Shown in pieces: positions 30,476 through 40,147 of a DNA stretch of 64,000 nt. Within the stretch, counting starts at the first letter, position 1. The number at the start of each line of letters is the position of its first letter. Both the position numbers and the translations under genes were made by a program. Origin of the DNA: Photobacterium sp. GJ3 (GTDB lineage Bacteria > Pseudomonadota > Gammaproteobacteria > Enterobacterales > Vibrionaceae); contig NZ_CP073578.1 of NCBI RefSeq assembly GCF_018199995.1, positions 2,480,001 through 2,544,000 of the forward strand, written 5' to 3'. Under the pieces are notes generated by a model. The model searched no databases. It saw nothing but the letters and a program-made list of their open reading frames with translations, and was not told the DNA's origin.

Positions 30476-30565
30476 TTAATAACCAAAAGGACGCGGGTAG
30501 CTGAACGCACCACCGTAAACACCTTTGTTATTCCAAAATTTAGCGGTTGATTTATAAACTTTCAT
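30476..30565 (-). CDS. 29-residue peptide, VcdP-like candidate
   Basis: Small gene with a good ribosome-binding site (GAGGAAG, eight bases before ATG). The product starts MKVYKSTAKFWNNKG and ends GGAFSYPRPFGY: basic N terminus, aromatic and glycine-rich C terminus, no cysteine, no signal peptide or transmembrane segment. It sits alone between a purine permease and a chemoreceptor with its own promoter candidate and terminator. Vibrio VcdP is a 29-residue small protein that activates citrate synthase GltA; the length and dual-RNA setting match, but I cannot verify the VcdP sequence from memory. Alternatives are another conserved microprotein or a leader peptide. Confidence 0.6.
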   Translation of the reverse strand: MKVYKSTAKFWNNKGVYGGAFSYPRPFGY

Positions 30566-30732
30566 GACAACGACTTCCTCAATTAATTTTTGCTGCTTTG
30601 AGGTTGCAAACAAAGCAGATTAACTTGATCTCGGTTCCTTGGAGTCAACGCACTTTCAATTTCCTTGTGCTGACTATCGGTCTTGCAACTTGGTTATAGG
30701 ATAACCATTAAGTAATTTAATTACAATAAAAG

Positions 30733-30748
30733 TTTTAACCAAGTCACA
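30733..30748. promoter_or_regulatory. Half-conserved CRP-like site before the peptide gene
   Basis: TTTTA-ACCAAG-TCACA keeps one perfect CRP arm (TCACA) and three of five bases in the other. It overlaps or abuts the proposed -35 element (30721-30726), where CRP would repress. The evidence is modest. Confidence 0.3.
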
Positions 30749-30847
30749 CTTTTGGTGGATCAACCTCTCATTTCGGCAGTTATTGAAAGGATGTTACTTA
30801 CACCGTTTTTTGTTAACTGCGCCATAAATATTCAGGAATGAGACTAA

Positions 30848-30919
30848 AGTGGCATACATTCTTTCAAGAGAAGAATACAACATGAAGGCTCTCCCTTTTC
30901 CCGGGTGAGGTGTGCCACT
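30848..30919 (+). other. Structured leader upstream of the chemoreceptor gene
   Basis: A 10-bp outer stem, AGTGGCATAC / GTGTGCCACT (one G-U pair), encloses a 6-bp hairpin ATTCTT/AAGAAT (30858-30876) and a second small hairpin around CTCCC...GGGTGAG, giving a three-way-junction-like fold 36 bases before the start codon. A seven-codon frame (MKALPFPG) with a purine-rich upstream lies inside. It does not match the c-di-GMP-I, lysine, glycine or purine riboswitch patterns I know. The rest of the gap 30566-30954 holds the promoter of the peptide gene and nothing else visible. Confidence 0.4.
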
Positions 30920-30954
30920 CAATTGCCATCAGTGCAAACTAGGAAGGAAGCGCA

Positions 30955-32604
30955 ATGACAATACTCAAATATCTACGCTCTTTTTCGATCAGCAGCCGGC
31001 TCTATTTGCTGGGATTGATGATTACTTTGCTCACCCTGATTCCCCTCGTCATTTTTACTTCCGCCTACCAAGACACCCTGATGGAACAAAAAAGGGATAA
31101 AACCCGGAATCTGGTTGAAAGTGCGCACAGTCTGCTGAGTTTTTATTATCAGCAGCAAACAGAAGGCAAGCTCACACCAGAACAAGCACAATTGCAGGCC
31201 AAACAAGCCATCGCTGCGCTCCGTTATGAAAAAAACGACTATTTCTGGATCAACGACAATCAGCCGCACATGATCATGCACCCATTTAAACCGGAACTGG
31301 ACGGGAAAGATCTGTCTCAGTTTCAGGACCCCATTGGCAATCGGCTGTTTGTCAGTATGGCTGATACGGTCCGCCGTCAGGGAGAAGGATTTGTCGATTA
31401 TCAGTGGGAGAAACCAGGTCACGATCAACCCGTCGACAAAATATCTTACGTGAAAGGTTTTGCCCCCTGGGGATGGATCATTGGTTCGGGGATCTATGTC
31501 GATGATGTGAAAGCGCAATTCCTCGCCGAACTGAAACGCCTTGGCCTGATCCTGTCTCTTGCCCTTCTTGTGATGCTGGTGCTTGCGCGCGCCATTGGCC
31601 GGACCATTACGGCACCTTGCGAATCGACTTTAAAAGCCATGCAGGATATCTCAAGCGGCGACGCCGATCTGACCAAACGCCTCCCGATTCAGGGCGACGA
31701 TGAGCTCAGTAAAATCGCAGCCGCTTATAATCAGTTCGCAGAGCGAATCAGCGACATGCTGCGTGCAGTATCGCCCGTCAGTGAACATATCAGCGCAGCG
31801 GCGACCCAACTGAATGCGGTTGCCAATACCACAGCGGACAGCGCGACCATGGCCCACCAAGGGGTTGATTCTGTCGCTTCCGCGATGACAGAACTCCATT
31901 CCAGCAATCAGGAGGTTGCCCGCTCTGCTGCACATGCTGCTGAAGCCGCTTCAGACGCTCAGACACACAGCGATCAGGGCATGAACGTCGTTTCCCGATC
32001 CAGCAAAGAAATGCAGGCCCTGCTCGCCCTGCTGGACGAAACCAACCAAAGTGCTCAGGCGCTGGCAGAAGATTCAGAAACCATTGGTGCAGTCCTGGAT
32101 GTCATTCGCAATATCGCAGAACAAACCAACCTGCTGGCATTGAACGCAGCCATTGAAGCCGCCCGTGCCGGAGAACAGGGCCGTGGGTTTGCTGTGGTCG
32201 CCGATGAAGTCCGGACTCTGGCGACCCGCACACAAGCCAGTACTAATGAAATCGAAACCATCATTTCCCGTTTACAGGGCCGCTCGGCGGACGTCAGTCA
32301 GGCACTGGTTCAGACCCGGGAACAATCGGCCAGCACCGTTGAACACTCAGAGCAGGTCGCCCAGGCACTGGAGGCCATCAGTCAGCAAATTAGCACGATT
32401 CGGGAGCTGAATCAGCATATTGCCGATGCCAGCCAGCAGCAAACCGATGCAACCGAAGCCATTAATATGAGTCTGGCAGAGCTGAGCGAACATAGTCAGA
32501 GTCATGTGAATCAGGGCGAACAGATTGCTGCGGCAAGTGAGCAATTGCTATCCAGTGGCAACCACCTGAATCAGCAAATCTCCCAATTTAAGGTTTCAGC
32601 TTGA
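30955..32604 (+). CDS. Methyl-accepting chemotaxis protein with a periplasmic sCache_2 domain
   Basis: Transmembrane chemoreceptor of 549 residues. TM1 lies at about 15-37; the periplasmic part (about 38-190) has the single-Cache_2 signature ([19 protein letters not shown], then the [14 protein letters not shown] strand); TM2 at about 192-212; HAMP at about 212-265; then a long helical signalling domain with the conserved hairpin tip ([20 protein letters not shown], near 385-410). There is no C-terminal NWETF-like CheR-docking pentapeptide. sCache_2 receptors often sense short carboxylates; the ligand here is unknown. AGGAAGGAAG precedes the ATG. A structured leader lies upstream. Confidence 0.93.
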   Translation: MTILKYLRSFSISSRLYLLGLMITLLTLIPLVIFTSAYQDTLMEQKRDKTRNLVESAHSLLSFYYQQQTEGKLTPEQAQLQAKQAIAALRYEKNDYFWINDNQPHMIMHPFKPELDGKDLSQFQDPIGNRLFVSMADTVRRQGEGFVDYQWEKPGHDQPVDKISYVKGFAPWGWIIGSGIYVDDVKAQFLAELKRLGLILSLALLVMLVLARAIGRTITAPCESTLKAMQDISSGDADLTKRLPIQGDDELSKIAAAYNQFAERISDMLRAVSPVSEHISAAATQLNAVANTTADSATMAHQGVDSVASAMTELHSSNQEVARSAAHAAEAASDAQTHSDQGMNVVSRSSKEMQALLALLDETNQSAQALAEDSETIGAVLDVIRNIAEQTNLLALNAAIEAARAGEQGRGFAVVADEVRTLATRTQASTNEIETIISRLQGRSADVSQALVQTREQSASTVEHSEQVAQALEAISQQISTIRELNQHIADASQQQTDATEAINMSLAELSEHSQSHVNQGEQIAAASEQLLSSGNHLNQQISQFKVSA

Positions 32605-32728
32605 AGCCAGCTGAAAAATGGCAAGCCTTCCACGGCTGATGTAAGATAATCAACTGCCCGCGCTGAGATTTAACCGAAGGATAGTCCAGCAAGGGCTGTA
32701 TGATTGACCGTTTATTAGGGAGAGTTCT

Positions 32729-34186
32729 GTGTCCGAAATCAGCCAACTTTCGCCACAAATCGTGTGGCAGTTCTTTGATCAAATCTGCGCCATTCCACAT
32801 CCGTCCAAACATGAAGAAGCCCTTGCCCAGCACATCATTCGTTTTGCTGAAAGCGAAGGGCTGAGTGTCCGTCGTGATGCGACCGGCAATGTTTTCATCA
32901 AAAAGCCTGCCACACCGGGCATGGAAAACCGCAAAGGTGTTGTGCTGCAGGCTCATATCGACATGGTGCCGCAGAAGAACGAAGACACAGATCATGACTT
33001 CACACTGGATCCGATTCAGCCCTACATTGATGGCGAATGGGTCACGGCCAAAGGCACAACACTGGGTGCAGATAACGGCATTGGCATGGCAACCTGTCTG
33101 GCTGTTTTGGCTTCAAAAGACATTGAACACGGCCCATTGGAAGTTTTACTGACCATCGACGAAGAAGCCGGGATGACCGGTGCATTCGGTCTGGAACAAG
33201 GTTGGTTAGAAGGCGATATCCTGCTCAATACGGACTCTGAGCAGGAAGGGGAAATTTACATGGGCTGTGCCGGTGGTGTGGATGCTGAGCTGAAACTCAC
33301 GACAGAACGCGAGTCAGTTCCTGCGGGCCACACAGCATTGAAACTGGTGGTGAAAGGCTTGAAAGGCGGTCACTCCGGCTGTGACATTCATACCGGTCGA
33401 GCGAACGCCAACAAACTGCTGGGTCGTTTCCTGTTTGCCCATGCGCAGCCGCTTGAGCTTCAGCTCAGCAGCCTGAAAGGCGGTACACTACGCAATGCGA
33501 TTCCACGGGAAGCCTCGGCCATCGTAACGTTACCGGCCGAAAAAGCCGATGCGCTGCACACGCAATTCACAGTATTCGAAACTGTACTCAACGCTGAGCT
33601 GGGACAAATTGAAACCAATATTCAGCTGTCGGTGGAAACTGTTGATATGCCTGCGAATGTTTTGAGTCGTGACAGTCAGCAGCGTCTGTTTGCCCTCATC
33701 AATGCCTGCCCGAATGGGGTCATGCGCATGAGTGATGACATTCCTGGCGTTGTAGAAACGTCTTTAAATCTGGGGGTCATCACCACCGAGGAAGACCAGA
33801 TCACCCTGCTGTGTCTGATCCGCTCTCTGATCGATTCTGGCCGCATCCATGTGGAAGAAAACCTGACGGCACTGGCGCAACTGGCTGACGCTGCATGCAG
33901 TTTCTCTGGCGCATACCCAGGCTGGAAACCGGATCCGGATTCCGAAGTGATGCACCTGTTCCGTGAAACCTACAAAGATATTTATGGCAACGTCCCCAAT
34001 ATCATGGTGATTCATGCCGGGCTGGAGTGTGGTTTGTTCAAAGAACCTTATCCGGAGATGGACATGATTTCATTCGGGCCAACGATCAAATTCCCGCATT
34101 CTCCGGACGAGAAAGTGAACATCAAGACCGTGGGTCTGTTCTGGGAACAGATGGTTGCAATCCTCAAGCAAATTCCAGTGAAGTAA
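32729..34186 (+). CDS. pepD: Aminoacyl-histidine dipeptidase (peptidase D)
   Basis: M20 family zinc dipeptidase of 485 residues (E. coli 485) that hydrolyses Xaa-His dipeptides such as carnosine in the cytoplasm. The start is GTG with AGGGAG upstream; E. coli pepD also begins MSELSQLSPQ. Metal ligands are in VLQAHIDMVPQ, TLGADNGIGMA, TIDEEAGMTGAFG and the last His in SFGPTIKFPHSPDE. It is monocistronic, ended by a strong hairpin shared with dinB. Confidence 0.96.
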   Translation: MSEISQLSPQIVWQFFDQICAIPHPSKHEEALAQHIIRFAESEGLSVRRDATGNVFIKKPATPGMENRKGVVLQAHIDMVPQKNEDTDHDFTLDPIQPYIDGEWVTAKGTTLGADNGIGMATCLAVLASKDIEHGPLEVLLTIDEEAGMTGAFGLEQGWLEGDILLNTDSEQEGEIYMGCAGGVDAELKLTTERESVPAGHTALKLVVKGLKGGHSGCDIHTGRANANKLLGRFLFAHAQPLELQLSSLKGGTLRNAIPREASAIVTLPAEKADALHTQFTVFETVLNAELGQIETNIQLSVETVDMPANVLSRDSQQRLFALINACPNGVMRMSDDIPGVVETSLNLGVITTEEDQITLLCLIRSLIDSGRIHVEENLTALAQLADAACSFSGAYPGWKPDPDSEVMHLFRETYKDIYGNVPNIMVIHAGLECGLFKEPYPEMDMISFGPTIKFPHSPDEKVNIKTVGLFWEQMVAILKQIPVK

Positions 34187-34214
34187 TCCATCACTGAAGT
34201 CACTGAGAACTTTC

Positions 34215-34238
34215 AAAGGGGAGCCAGGCTCCCCTTTT
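34215..34238. terminator. Convergent terminator between pepD and dinB
   Basis: A 10-bp stem, AAAGGGGAGC / GCTCCCCTTT, with loop CAG stands between two convergent genes and is followed by TTTTG on the plus strand. Confidence 0.88.
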
Positions 34239-34256
34239 GTTGCGTTGATCCTGAAG

Positions 34257-35338
34257 CTACCACTCAAAAGTTAACTGTTTGGCTTGTGTGCCCAACTCCA
34301 GACCGACACTGAGACCGATCAAACGAATCTCCCTTCCCTTTTGCCGGGTTAGAGCCTCCGTCAATAAGGCGGCAAACTGTTGCTTCTCCAGCACAGGCTG
34401 AATATGTTCGACCGTGGTTTGCTGAAAATCGGCAAATTTCACCTTAATGCCCTGCCTTGCGATCCGTAAATCCGGCCGCACACGCTTCAGCCTTGACTCC
34501 AGCTCAGGATACAAACGCTCCACAATCTGCCAGCATTCAGCATACTCGCTGATATTCTGAGAAAAGGTTCGCTCAACACCAACCGACTTCCGCTCGCGGG
34601 CCACCACCACTTCCCTGTCATCGATCCCATGGGACCGCGACCACAGCGACTGACCAAACTTCCCAAACTGTTGCAGCAATTGCCGCCGATCATAAGCCTG
34701 CACATCGCTGCCTACATAAAGCCCGATGTCATGCAGCTTTTGAATCATGACTTTACCGACACCGGGAATTTTTTCGAGAGGTAACTTCGCAACAAATTCA
34801 GGTACATCGGCTGGCGTCACCACATACTGTCCGTCGGGCTTGTTCAGGTCCGAAGCAATCTTGGCGATAAATTTTACCGGGGCAACCCCTGCAGAAGCGG
34901 TCAGGTGAAGTTCTTCACGGATGGCCCGGCGAATGTCTTCTGCAATCAGGGTTGCAGAACCTCGCATCAGGGTGCATTCGGTGACATCCAGATAAGCTTC
35001 ATCCAACGATAAAGGCTCAATCAGAGCTGTATATCGTTGAAAAATAGCCCTGATTTGCTGAGAAACTTCTTTATACAGAGCCATTCTGCCCGGAACCAAT
35101 ACCAGATTGGGGCATAACTTCAACGCCTGTGCAGTCGGCATGGCTGAACGCACCCCAAATTGCCGGGCCAGATAATTACAGGTACTGATGACCCCCGCTG
35201 TTCAGAGCGCCCGCCAATGGCGATGGGAACATCCCGTAAGGCCGGATTTTCCCGCATTTCGACGGCGGCAAAAAAGCAATCCATATCAACATGGATGATT
35301 TTTTTCTGCACTGGCTGACCTGAAGCGGACGCTGACAT
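34257..35338 (-). pseudogene. dinB: DNA polymerase IV (DinB), broken by a one-base deletion
   Basis: Y-family translesion polymerase in two frames. The ATG at 35338 gives [20 protein letters not shown], with the catalytic [12 protein letters not shown] motif, up to GGRSEQRG. There the frame shifts and leads to a wrong tail. The remainder, [14 protein letters not shown] through the second catalytic motif [11 protein letters not shown], the helix-hairpin-helix region and the little-finger domain, is read in another frame to 34257. One extra G in the coding-strand G5 run (35192-35196) restores the family sequence ([20 protein letters not shown]) and 360 residues (E. coli 351). The LexA box upstream is intact, so the gene looks otherwise functional. 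Confidence 0.88.
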
Positions 35339-35363
35339 CGCGAATATGAACACTCTTGATAAA

Positions 35364-35379
35364 CTGTTTTTATATACAG
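35364..35379 (-). promoter_or_regulatory. LexA (SOS) box of dinB
   Basis: CTGTATATAAAAACAG on the minus strand is an ideal CTG-N10-CAG SOS box, 26 bases before the dinB start codon. Confidence 0.9.
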
Positions 35380-35417
35380 CATTATAGGGTGCTCGGCCGC
35401 AGATGGCGAGGATCAAA

Positions 35418-35445
35418 AAAGCCCACGGGATCAACCATGGGCTTT
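35418..35445 (-). terminator. Terminator after nqrM
   Basis: Stem AAAGCCCA / TGGGCTTT with a 12-base loop, 28 bases past the nqrM stop, followed on the minus strand by TTTTTTGATCC. Confidence 0.75.
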
Positions 35446-35472
35446 GCATGTAATTCGGAGGAAATCAGACAA

Positions 35473-35694
35473 TCAGAGGATCTGATTCTTTTTCCATTCG
35501 GCTTGTTTCGCAGCGCGTGCTTCACGCTTTAAGCGTTTGTCACATGGCTCCGGGCAGTCGCATTCTTTTTCGATACCCACAGCCCCCAGACCACCACAGC
35601 TGCCCGCCACGGTTTTACGCTGGAAAATATAGCCAACGGCCATTGCAACAATGACCAACAGAAATACACCAAAGGTGGTTACATATACCAACAT
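35473..35694 (-). CDS. nqrM: Na+-NQR maturation factor NqrM
   Basis: A 73-residue membrane protein (formerly DUF539) needed to assemble active Na+-NQR, probably by delivering iron to the NqrD/NqrE cluster. An N-terminal transmembrane helix (about 4-24) is followed by the conserved cysteines in GSCGGLGAVGIEKECDCPEPC and a basic C-terminal helix. It lies 14 bases after apbE, which installs the FMN groups, in the nqr maturation tail of the operon. Confidence 0.95.
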   Translation of the reverse strand: MLVYVTTFGVFLLVIVAMAVGYIFQRKTVAGSCGGLGAVGIEKECDCPEPCDKRLKREARAAKQAEWKKNQIL

Positions 35695-35708
35695 ACTATG
35701 CTCTCAGC

Positions 35709-36731
35709 TTACTTCTTCTGCATGTAAGGGGCAAAGGCCTCTGAAGCGTACTCTTTAAAGCCTTCGTCAGTGCTCACAATCAACAGAACCGGCAATTTTT
35801 CTTTGTTCGCCAGCTCCATTGCTTTCTCTTCACCCATCACGGAAAACGCCGTTGCCAGCGCATCAGCTGTCATACATTGCGGATGCATCACAGTGACGGA
35901 AACAACGCGGTTTGTGATCGGTTGACCCGTTTTCGGGTTAATCAGATGGGAGTAGCGTACACCATTTTCTTCAAAATAGTTACGATAATCTCCAGACGTC
36001 GCAATCGCCATTTCGCCCGGTTCAATCACTTCCTGAATCGCACGGCTTCCGTCTTCAGTTGGCTTCTCGATGGCAATACGCCATGGTACGCCTTCAGCGT
36101 TCTTACCTTTGAGGCGAATTTCACCACCAATTTCAACCAGATAGTCCTGAGACCCCAGCGAAGCAATATAATCCGCAATCACATCCACGCCGTAGCCTTT
36201 AGCGATTGAAGAGAGATCGACATACAAACCCGGTAAATCTTTGATGAGTTGATTTCCGTCGACACTCAGATGTTCAATCCCGACTTCCTGTTGCCGCGCC
36301 TGAAGTTCGGCTGCTGTTGGGATCACTTCCGGACGTGCTTCCGGACCAAAGCTCCACAGGTTGACCAGCGGACCAACCGTCACATCCAAGGCACCATCGG
36401 TCAGTTGAGACAAGCGAATCGCTTCTCGGACCACAGTCGCCGTATCCTGTGAAACAGCGAACGGTTCACTGCTTTGATGCTGGTTAAACCGGCTGAGCTC
36501 TGAATCCTCACGATAGGTCGACATCTGATCATTCACCCGCTCTAACCGACGGTCAATTTCCTGCTGAAGTGCCGTTTCGCTTGGCAAACCGTCCTGTTCA
36601 ATTAATTTAATCGAATAATACGTCCCCATCGTCGAGCCTGTGAGATGGATCAACTGAGGCTTTTCGCTACAGCCACTGATAACCAGTGCCATCACCAACA
36701 GCATTAAGGCTCGGGTGAATACTTTCTTCAT
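35709..36731 (-). CDS. apbE: FAD:protein FMN transferase ApbE
   Basis: Periplasm-facing lipoprotein of 340 residues that covalently attaches FMN through a phosphodiester bond to threonine in NqrB and NqrC. The start at 36731 (GGAG upstream) gives a lipoprotein signal with lipobox VISGC. Family motifs are GSTMGTYYSIKL, the LSSIAKGYGVDVIADYI segment, and the Mg2+-binding region around MTADALATAFSVMG. It lies downstream of nqrF after a hairpin, and upstream of nqrM. Confidence 0.96.
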   Translation of the reverse strand: MKKVFTRALMLLVMALVISGCSEKPQLIHLTGSTMGTYYSIKLIEQDGLPSETALQQEIDRRLERVNDQMSTYREDSELSRFNQHQSSEPFAVSQDTATVVREAIRLSQLTDGALDVTVGPLVNLWSFGPEARPEVIPTAAELQARQQEVGIEHLSVDGNQLIKDLPGLYVDLSSIAKGYGVDVIADYIASLGSQDYLVEIGGEIRLKGKNAEGVPWRIAIEKPTEDGSRAIQEVIEPGEMAIATSGDYRNYFEENGVRYSHLINPKTGQPITNRVVSVTVMHPQCMTADALATAFSVMGEEKAMELANKEKLPVLLIVSTDEGFKEYASEAFAPYMQKK

Positions 36732-36828
36732 GCAAGGGATCTCCAAAATACAGCACGTCTGTGCACTCAGGGTGAATCTGATGAGTCAAATTGGGGGCTG
36801 ACTAAAATCTTTCTGAATGGTGAAGAAA

Positions 36829-36856
36829 AATGGCTGACCTATTCAGGTCAGCCATT
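36829..36856 (-). terminator. Terminator-like hairpin after nqrF
   Basis: An 11-bp perfect stem, AATGGCTGACC / GGTCAGCCATT, with loop TATTCA and a minus-strand T-run. It separates nqrABCDEF from apbE-nqrM and probably lowers their read-through. Confidence 0.85.
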
Positions 36857-36880
36857 CTGGAAGGAGTACCTCAGGCAGCC

Positions 36881-38104
36881 TTAGCCACCGAAGTCATCCA
36901 GCAGGATGTTTTCATCTTCAACACCCAGATCTTTCAGCATGCCGATCACAGCAGCGTTCATCATCGGTGGACCACACATGTAGTATTCGCAGTCTTCCGG
37001 TGCTTCATGATCTTTCAGGTAGTTTTCATACAGCACGTTATGGATGAAGCCTGTGTAACCGTCCCAGTTGTCCTCTGGCAGAGGATCAGACAGAGCGCAG
37101 TACCACTTGAAGTTCTCATTCTCATCCTGAAGCATATCGAAATCTTCTACATAGAACATTTCACGCTTAGAACGAGCACCGTACCAGAACGTCATCTTAC
37201 GCTTAGAGTTCAGACGCTTCAGCTGGTCGAAAATGTGAGAACGCATTGGTGCCATACCAGCACCACCACCGATGAAGACCATTTCTGCATCAGTATCTTT
37301 CGCGAAGAATTCACCAAACGGACCAGAGATCGTTACCTTATCACCGGCTTTCAAAGACCAGATGTAAGAAGACATGATACCTGGTGCGACATCCGGGTTA
37401 CGAGGTGGCGGCGTAGCGATACGCACGTTCAGCATGATGATGCCTTCCTCTTCCGGATAGTTCGCCATTGAGTAAGCACGGATTGTGTGCTCATTCACTT
37501 TCGACTCGTAACGGAACAGATTAAATTTGTCCCAGTCTTCACGATACTCTTCAGGAATGTCGTAATCCGCGTACTTCACATGGTGAGCAGGCGCTTCGAT
37601 CTGGATGTAACCACCTGCACGGAAAGGTACAGATTCACCATCCGGAATCCCCAGTTTCAGCTCTTTGATAAAGGTGGCTTTGTTATCGTTTGAGATAACA
37701 GTACATTCCCACTTCTTCACGCCAAAGATTTCTTCTGGCAGCTCGATGTCCATGTCGGATTTCACGTTGACCTGACAAGACAGACGCTCACCGTCACGTG
37801 CTTCACCTTTGGTGATGTGGTCCAGCTCAGTTGGCAGAATGTCACCGCCGCCTGATTTGATTTTCACACGGCACTGACCGCATGAACCACCGCCACCACA
37901 AGCAGAGGAAACGAAGATACCGCTGCCTGCCAGAGCACCCAGCAGTTTGCCACCCGCAGCGGTTGTAATCGCTTTTTCCGGGTCATTGTTGATTGAGATA
38001 GTGATGTCACCTGATGGTACCAGCTTGGATTTAGCGAACAGAATCACCAAAACCAGAGCCAGGATAATCAGGGTAAACATAACTACGCCAAGAATAATAT
38101 CCAT
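36881..38104 (-). CDS. nqrF: Na+-NQR subunit F (NADH-oxidising, 2Fe-2S and FAD)
   Basis: NADH entry subunit of the sodium-pumping NADH:quinone reductase, 407 residues. An N-terminal transmembrane helix (about 3-24) anchors a plant-type ferredoxin domain with cysteines at 69, 75, 78 and 110 ([12 protein letters not shown] ... SC), followed by a ferredoxin-NADP+ reductase-like FAD/NADH domain (RAYSMANYP for [17 protein letters not shown] for NADH) and the terminal [12 protein letters not shown]. Last structural gene of the nqr operon. Confidence 0.98.
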   Translation of the reverse strand: MDIILGVVMFTLIILALVLVILFAKSKLVPSGDITISINNDPEKAITTAAGGKLLGALAGSGIFVSSACGGGGSCGQCRVKIKSGGGDILPTELDHITKGEARDGERLSCQVNVKSDMDIELPEEIFGVKKWECTVISNDNKATFIKELKLGIPDGESVPFRAGGYIQIEAPAHHVKYADYDIPEEYREDWDKFNLFRYESKVNEHTIRAYSMANYPEEEGIIMLNVRIATPPPRNPDVAPGIMSSYIWSLKAGDKVTISGPFGEFFAKDTDAEMVFIGGGAGMAPMRSHIFDQLKRLNSKRKMTFWYGARSKREMFYVEDFDMLQDENENFKWYCALSDPLPEDNWDGYTGFIHNVLYENYLKDHEAPEDCEYYMCGPPMMNAAVIGMLKDLGVEDENILLDDFGG

Positions 38105-38126
38105 GAATTATCCCTTTATATCCTGT

Positions 38127-38723
38127 TTACAGCTGTACACCGGAGAAGGACATGAAGCCCAACGCCATGAGACCAACACTGATGAAAGTGATACCCAGGC
38201 CACGCAGACCTGCAGGCACATCAGCATACTTCATCTTCTCGCGGATACCCGCCAGTGCGACAATCGCCAGCATCCAGCCGATACCTGAACCAAAGCCATA
38301 AACGACAGATTCTGCGAAGTTGTAGTCACGTTGTACCATGAAAGATACACCACCGAAGATCGCACAGTTTACGGTGATCAGCGGCAGGAAAATACCCAGC
38401 GCGTTGTACAGCGGCGGGAAGAATCGGTCCAGAATCATTTCCAGAATCTGTACCAGTGCCGCAATTACACCGATAAATGTGATGAAGTTCAGGAACGTCA
38501 GGTCAACGCCCTCAACAATGGCGCCGTCTTTCAACAGCAAGTTGTAAACCAGGTTGTTTACAGGCACAGCAATGGTCAGAACAACGGTAACCGCAACGCC
38601 CAGACCAAAAGAAGTTTTGACTTTCTTGGAAACCGCCAGGAATGTACACATCCCCAGGAAGAAAGACAGTGCCATGTTCTCGATGAAAATCGAGCGAACC
38701 ATTAAGCTAATATAATGTTCCAT
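38127..38723 (-). CDS. nqrE: Na+-NQR subunit E
   Basis: Polytopic membrane subunit with six predicted helices, 198 residues from the ATG at 38723 (same length as in Vibrio cholerae). NqrD and NqrE are inverted homologues, and each gives conserved cysteines to a shared iron centre in the membrane (here within [12 protein letters not shown] and [11 protein letters not shown]). A Met eight codons upstream falls inside the end of nqrD and is rejected. Confidence 0.97.
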   Translation of the reverse strand: MEHYISLMVRSIFIENMALSFFLGMCTFLAVSKKVKTSFGLGVAVTVVLTIAVPVNNLVYNLLLKDGAIVEGVDLTFLNFITFIGVIAALVQILEMILDRFFPPLYNALGIFLPLITVNCAIFGGVSFMVQRDYNFAESVVYGFGSGIGWMLAIVALAGIREKMKYADVPAGLRGLGITFISVGLMALGFMSFSGVQL

Positions 38724-38730
38724 GTTTCCC

Positions 38731-39363
38731 TTACTCCTTCGCTTCAACTTGTTCTGGACGGAAGGTACGAATTGTCCAGATCAGGAAGCCAATCAGGAAG
38801 AAGGCAGACGGTGCCAGTAGCATGATACCGTTCGGCTGATACCAGCCACCTTCAGAGATCAGCGGCAATACCTGAACACCAAAGATGCTTCCAGAGCCCA
38901 GCAGCTCACGGAAGAAACCCACAGTAATCAGAACGAAACCATAGCCTAAACCGTTACCAATACCATCCAGCAGAGATGGCAGTGGTGCAGATTTCATGGC
39001 GTAAGCTTCCGCACGACCCATGACGATACAGTTGGTGATGATCAGACCAACGAATACAGACAGCTGCTTAGAGATGTCGTAAACGTAAGCTTTCAGGATC
39101 TGGTCCACCACGATTACCAGAGAGGCGATGATCGCCATCTGCGCGATAATACGCACGCTGTTCGGAATTTGGTTACGTACCAGAGAAACAAAGAAGTTGG
39201 AAAATGCTGTAACAAAAGTTACCGCCAGCGTCATCACGAACGCAGTTTCCAGTTTTGTGGTTACAGCCAGTGCTGAACACACACCCAGTACCTGCAGGGC
39301 AATCGGGTTATTACTAACCAGCGGCCCTAACAGGACTTTTTTCATTTCTTTCGTATCAGCCAT
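38731..39363 (-). CDS. nqrD: Na+-NQR subunit D
   Basis: Polytopic membrane subunit of 210 residues, homologous to NqrE. Cysteines of the intramembrane iron centre are in [15 protein letters not shown] and [15 protein letters not shown]. It overlaps nqrC by eight bases and is seven bases from nqrE, so translation is coupled. Confidence 0.97.
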   Translation of the reverse strand: MADTKEMKKVLLGPLVSNNPIALQVLGVCSALAVTTKLETAFVMTLAVTFVTAFSNFFVSLVRNQIPNSVRIIAQMAIIASLVIVVDQILKAYVYDISKQLSVFVGLIITNCIVMGRAEAYAMKSAPLPSLLDGIGNGLGYGFVLITVGFFRELLGSGSIFGVQVLPLISEGGWYQPNGIMLLAPSAFFLIGFLIWTIRTFRPEQVEAKE

Positions 39364-40147
39364 TGTTCAGGCCTCCGTTACGCACTTTCGCCAGGAACGG
39401 ACCAAAACCGTTTTCACCCAACCAGAATTTGAAAGTGTTTTCTACCCCGGTGCTCGTCAGGGTTGCACCTGACAGGCCATCAATACCGTGAGCATCTCCT
39501 TGTGGTGCGCCGCCTTTTACAACGCGGATGGCTGGCTCAAAATTGTCATCAAACAACTTCTTACCTTCCCATTGTGCACGCCATTTCGGGTTAACAACCT
39601 CACCACCCAGACCAGCCGTTTCGCCCTGCTCATAGTAGGAGATACCCGCAACAGTATTGCCGTCAGTCTCAACAGCAACAAAAGCGTACATCATCGACCA
39701 CAGACCTTTACCGTTCACCGGCAGGATCAGCTTTTCAATCTGGTCATTTTCATCTTTCACCAGGTAAACTTTCGCCACATTCGCACGACGATTCAGTTTT
39801 GCCGGATCTTCAGATGGGTTCAGTTTCACAGACAACGCCGGTGTTTTCGCAGCATCACGCTGGTCATACTCGGCAGCTGACACACCTTCAACAGAATCAA
39901 TAAAATTGCCTGTTTCCAGCTCAACCAGTTTTGGTTCAATAAACTGATTGTAAGTCTGCGGGATGTCGATACCGTCTTGCAGCAAACCTGCAACAGACAG
40001 GATATTACGCTGAACATCCAGTTTCGCATTGTGTTGCTGCATTGGGCGCAGCACGACTGCGGCAGTTGAAACCACGATCGAGCACACCAGGCTCAGGGCA
40101 ACAACAACGATCAGCGTTTTCTTGATGCTATCATTCTTACTTGACAT
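39356..40147 (-). CDS. nqrC: Na+-NQR subunit C (covalent FMN)
   Basis: Periplasm-facing subunit of 263 residues with one N-terminal transmembrane helix (about 12-34). The FMN-carrying threonine lies in the [10 protein letters not shown] motif near the C terminus, the target of ApbE encoded downstream. It overlaps nqrB by 11 bases. Confidence 0.97.
   Translation of the reverse strand: MSSKNDSIKKTLIVVVALSLVCSIVVSTAAVVLRPMQQHNAKLDVQRNILSVAGLLQDGIDIPQTYNQFIEPKLVELETGNFIDSVEGVSAAEYDQRDAAKTPALSVKLNPSEDPAKLNRRANVAKVYLVKDENDQIEKLILPVNGKGLWSMMYAFVAVETDGNTVAGISYYEQGETAGLGGEVVNPKWRAQWEGKKLFDDNFEPAIRVVKGGAPQGDAHGIDGLSGATLTSTGVENTFKFWLGENGFGPFLAKVRNGGLNNG

Larger units (their letters stand above)
30296..30691 (-). 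ncRNA. Candidate dual-function RNA (VcdRP-like): short peptide gene plus structured 3' RNA
   Basis: A self-contained minus-strand unit. A promoter is proposed from TTGTAA (30721-30726) and TATCCT (30698-30703), 17 bases apart, so transcription would start near 30691. A 29-residue peptide gene follows at 30565-30476. Then come about 155 bases with a hairpin CTCATAGCGC...GCGGTATGAG, a hairpin GTTC-CCCC-GAAC that displays a C4 loop (30387-30398), and a perfect 12-bp terminator followed by T8. The architecture and the exact peptide length fit VcdRP of Vibrio cholerae, described as a CRP-repressed RNA with a citrate-synthase-binding 29-residue peptide and a base-pairing part that represses PTS genes. 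Identity is inferred, not aligned. Confidence 0.5.

Noticed and set aside
30848-30919. c-di-GMP-I riboswitch before the chemoreceptor
   Set aside because: The conserved GEMM core, GNRA tetraloop and receptor positions are not present.
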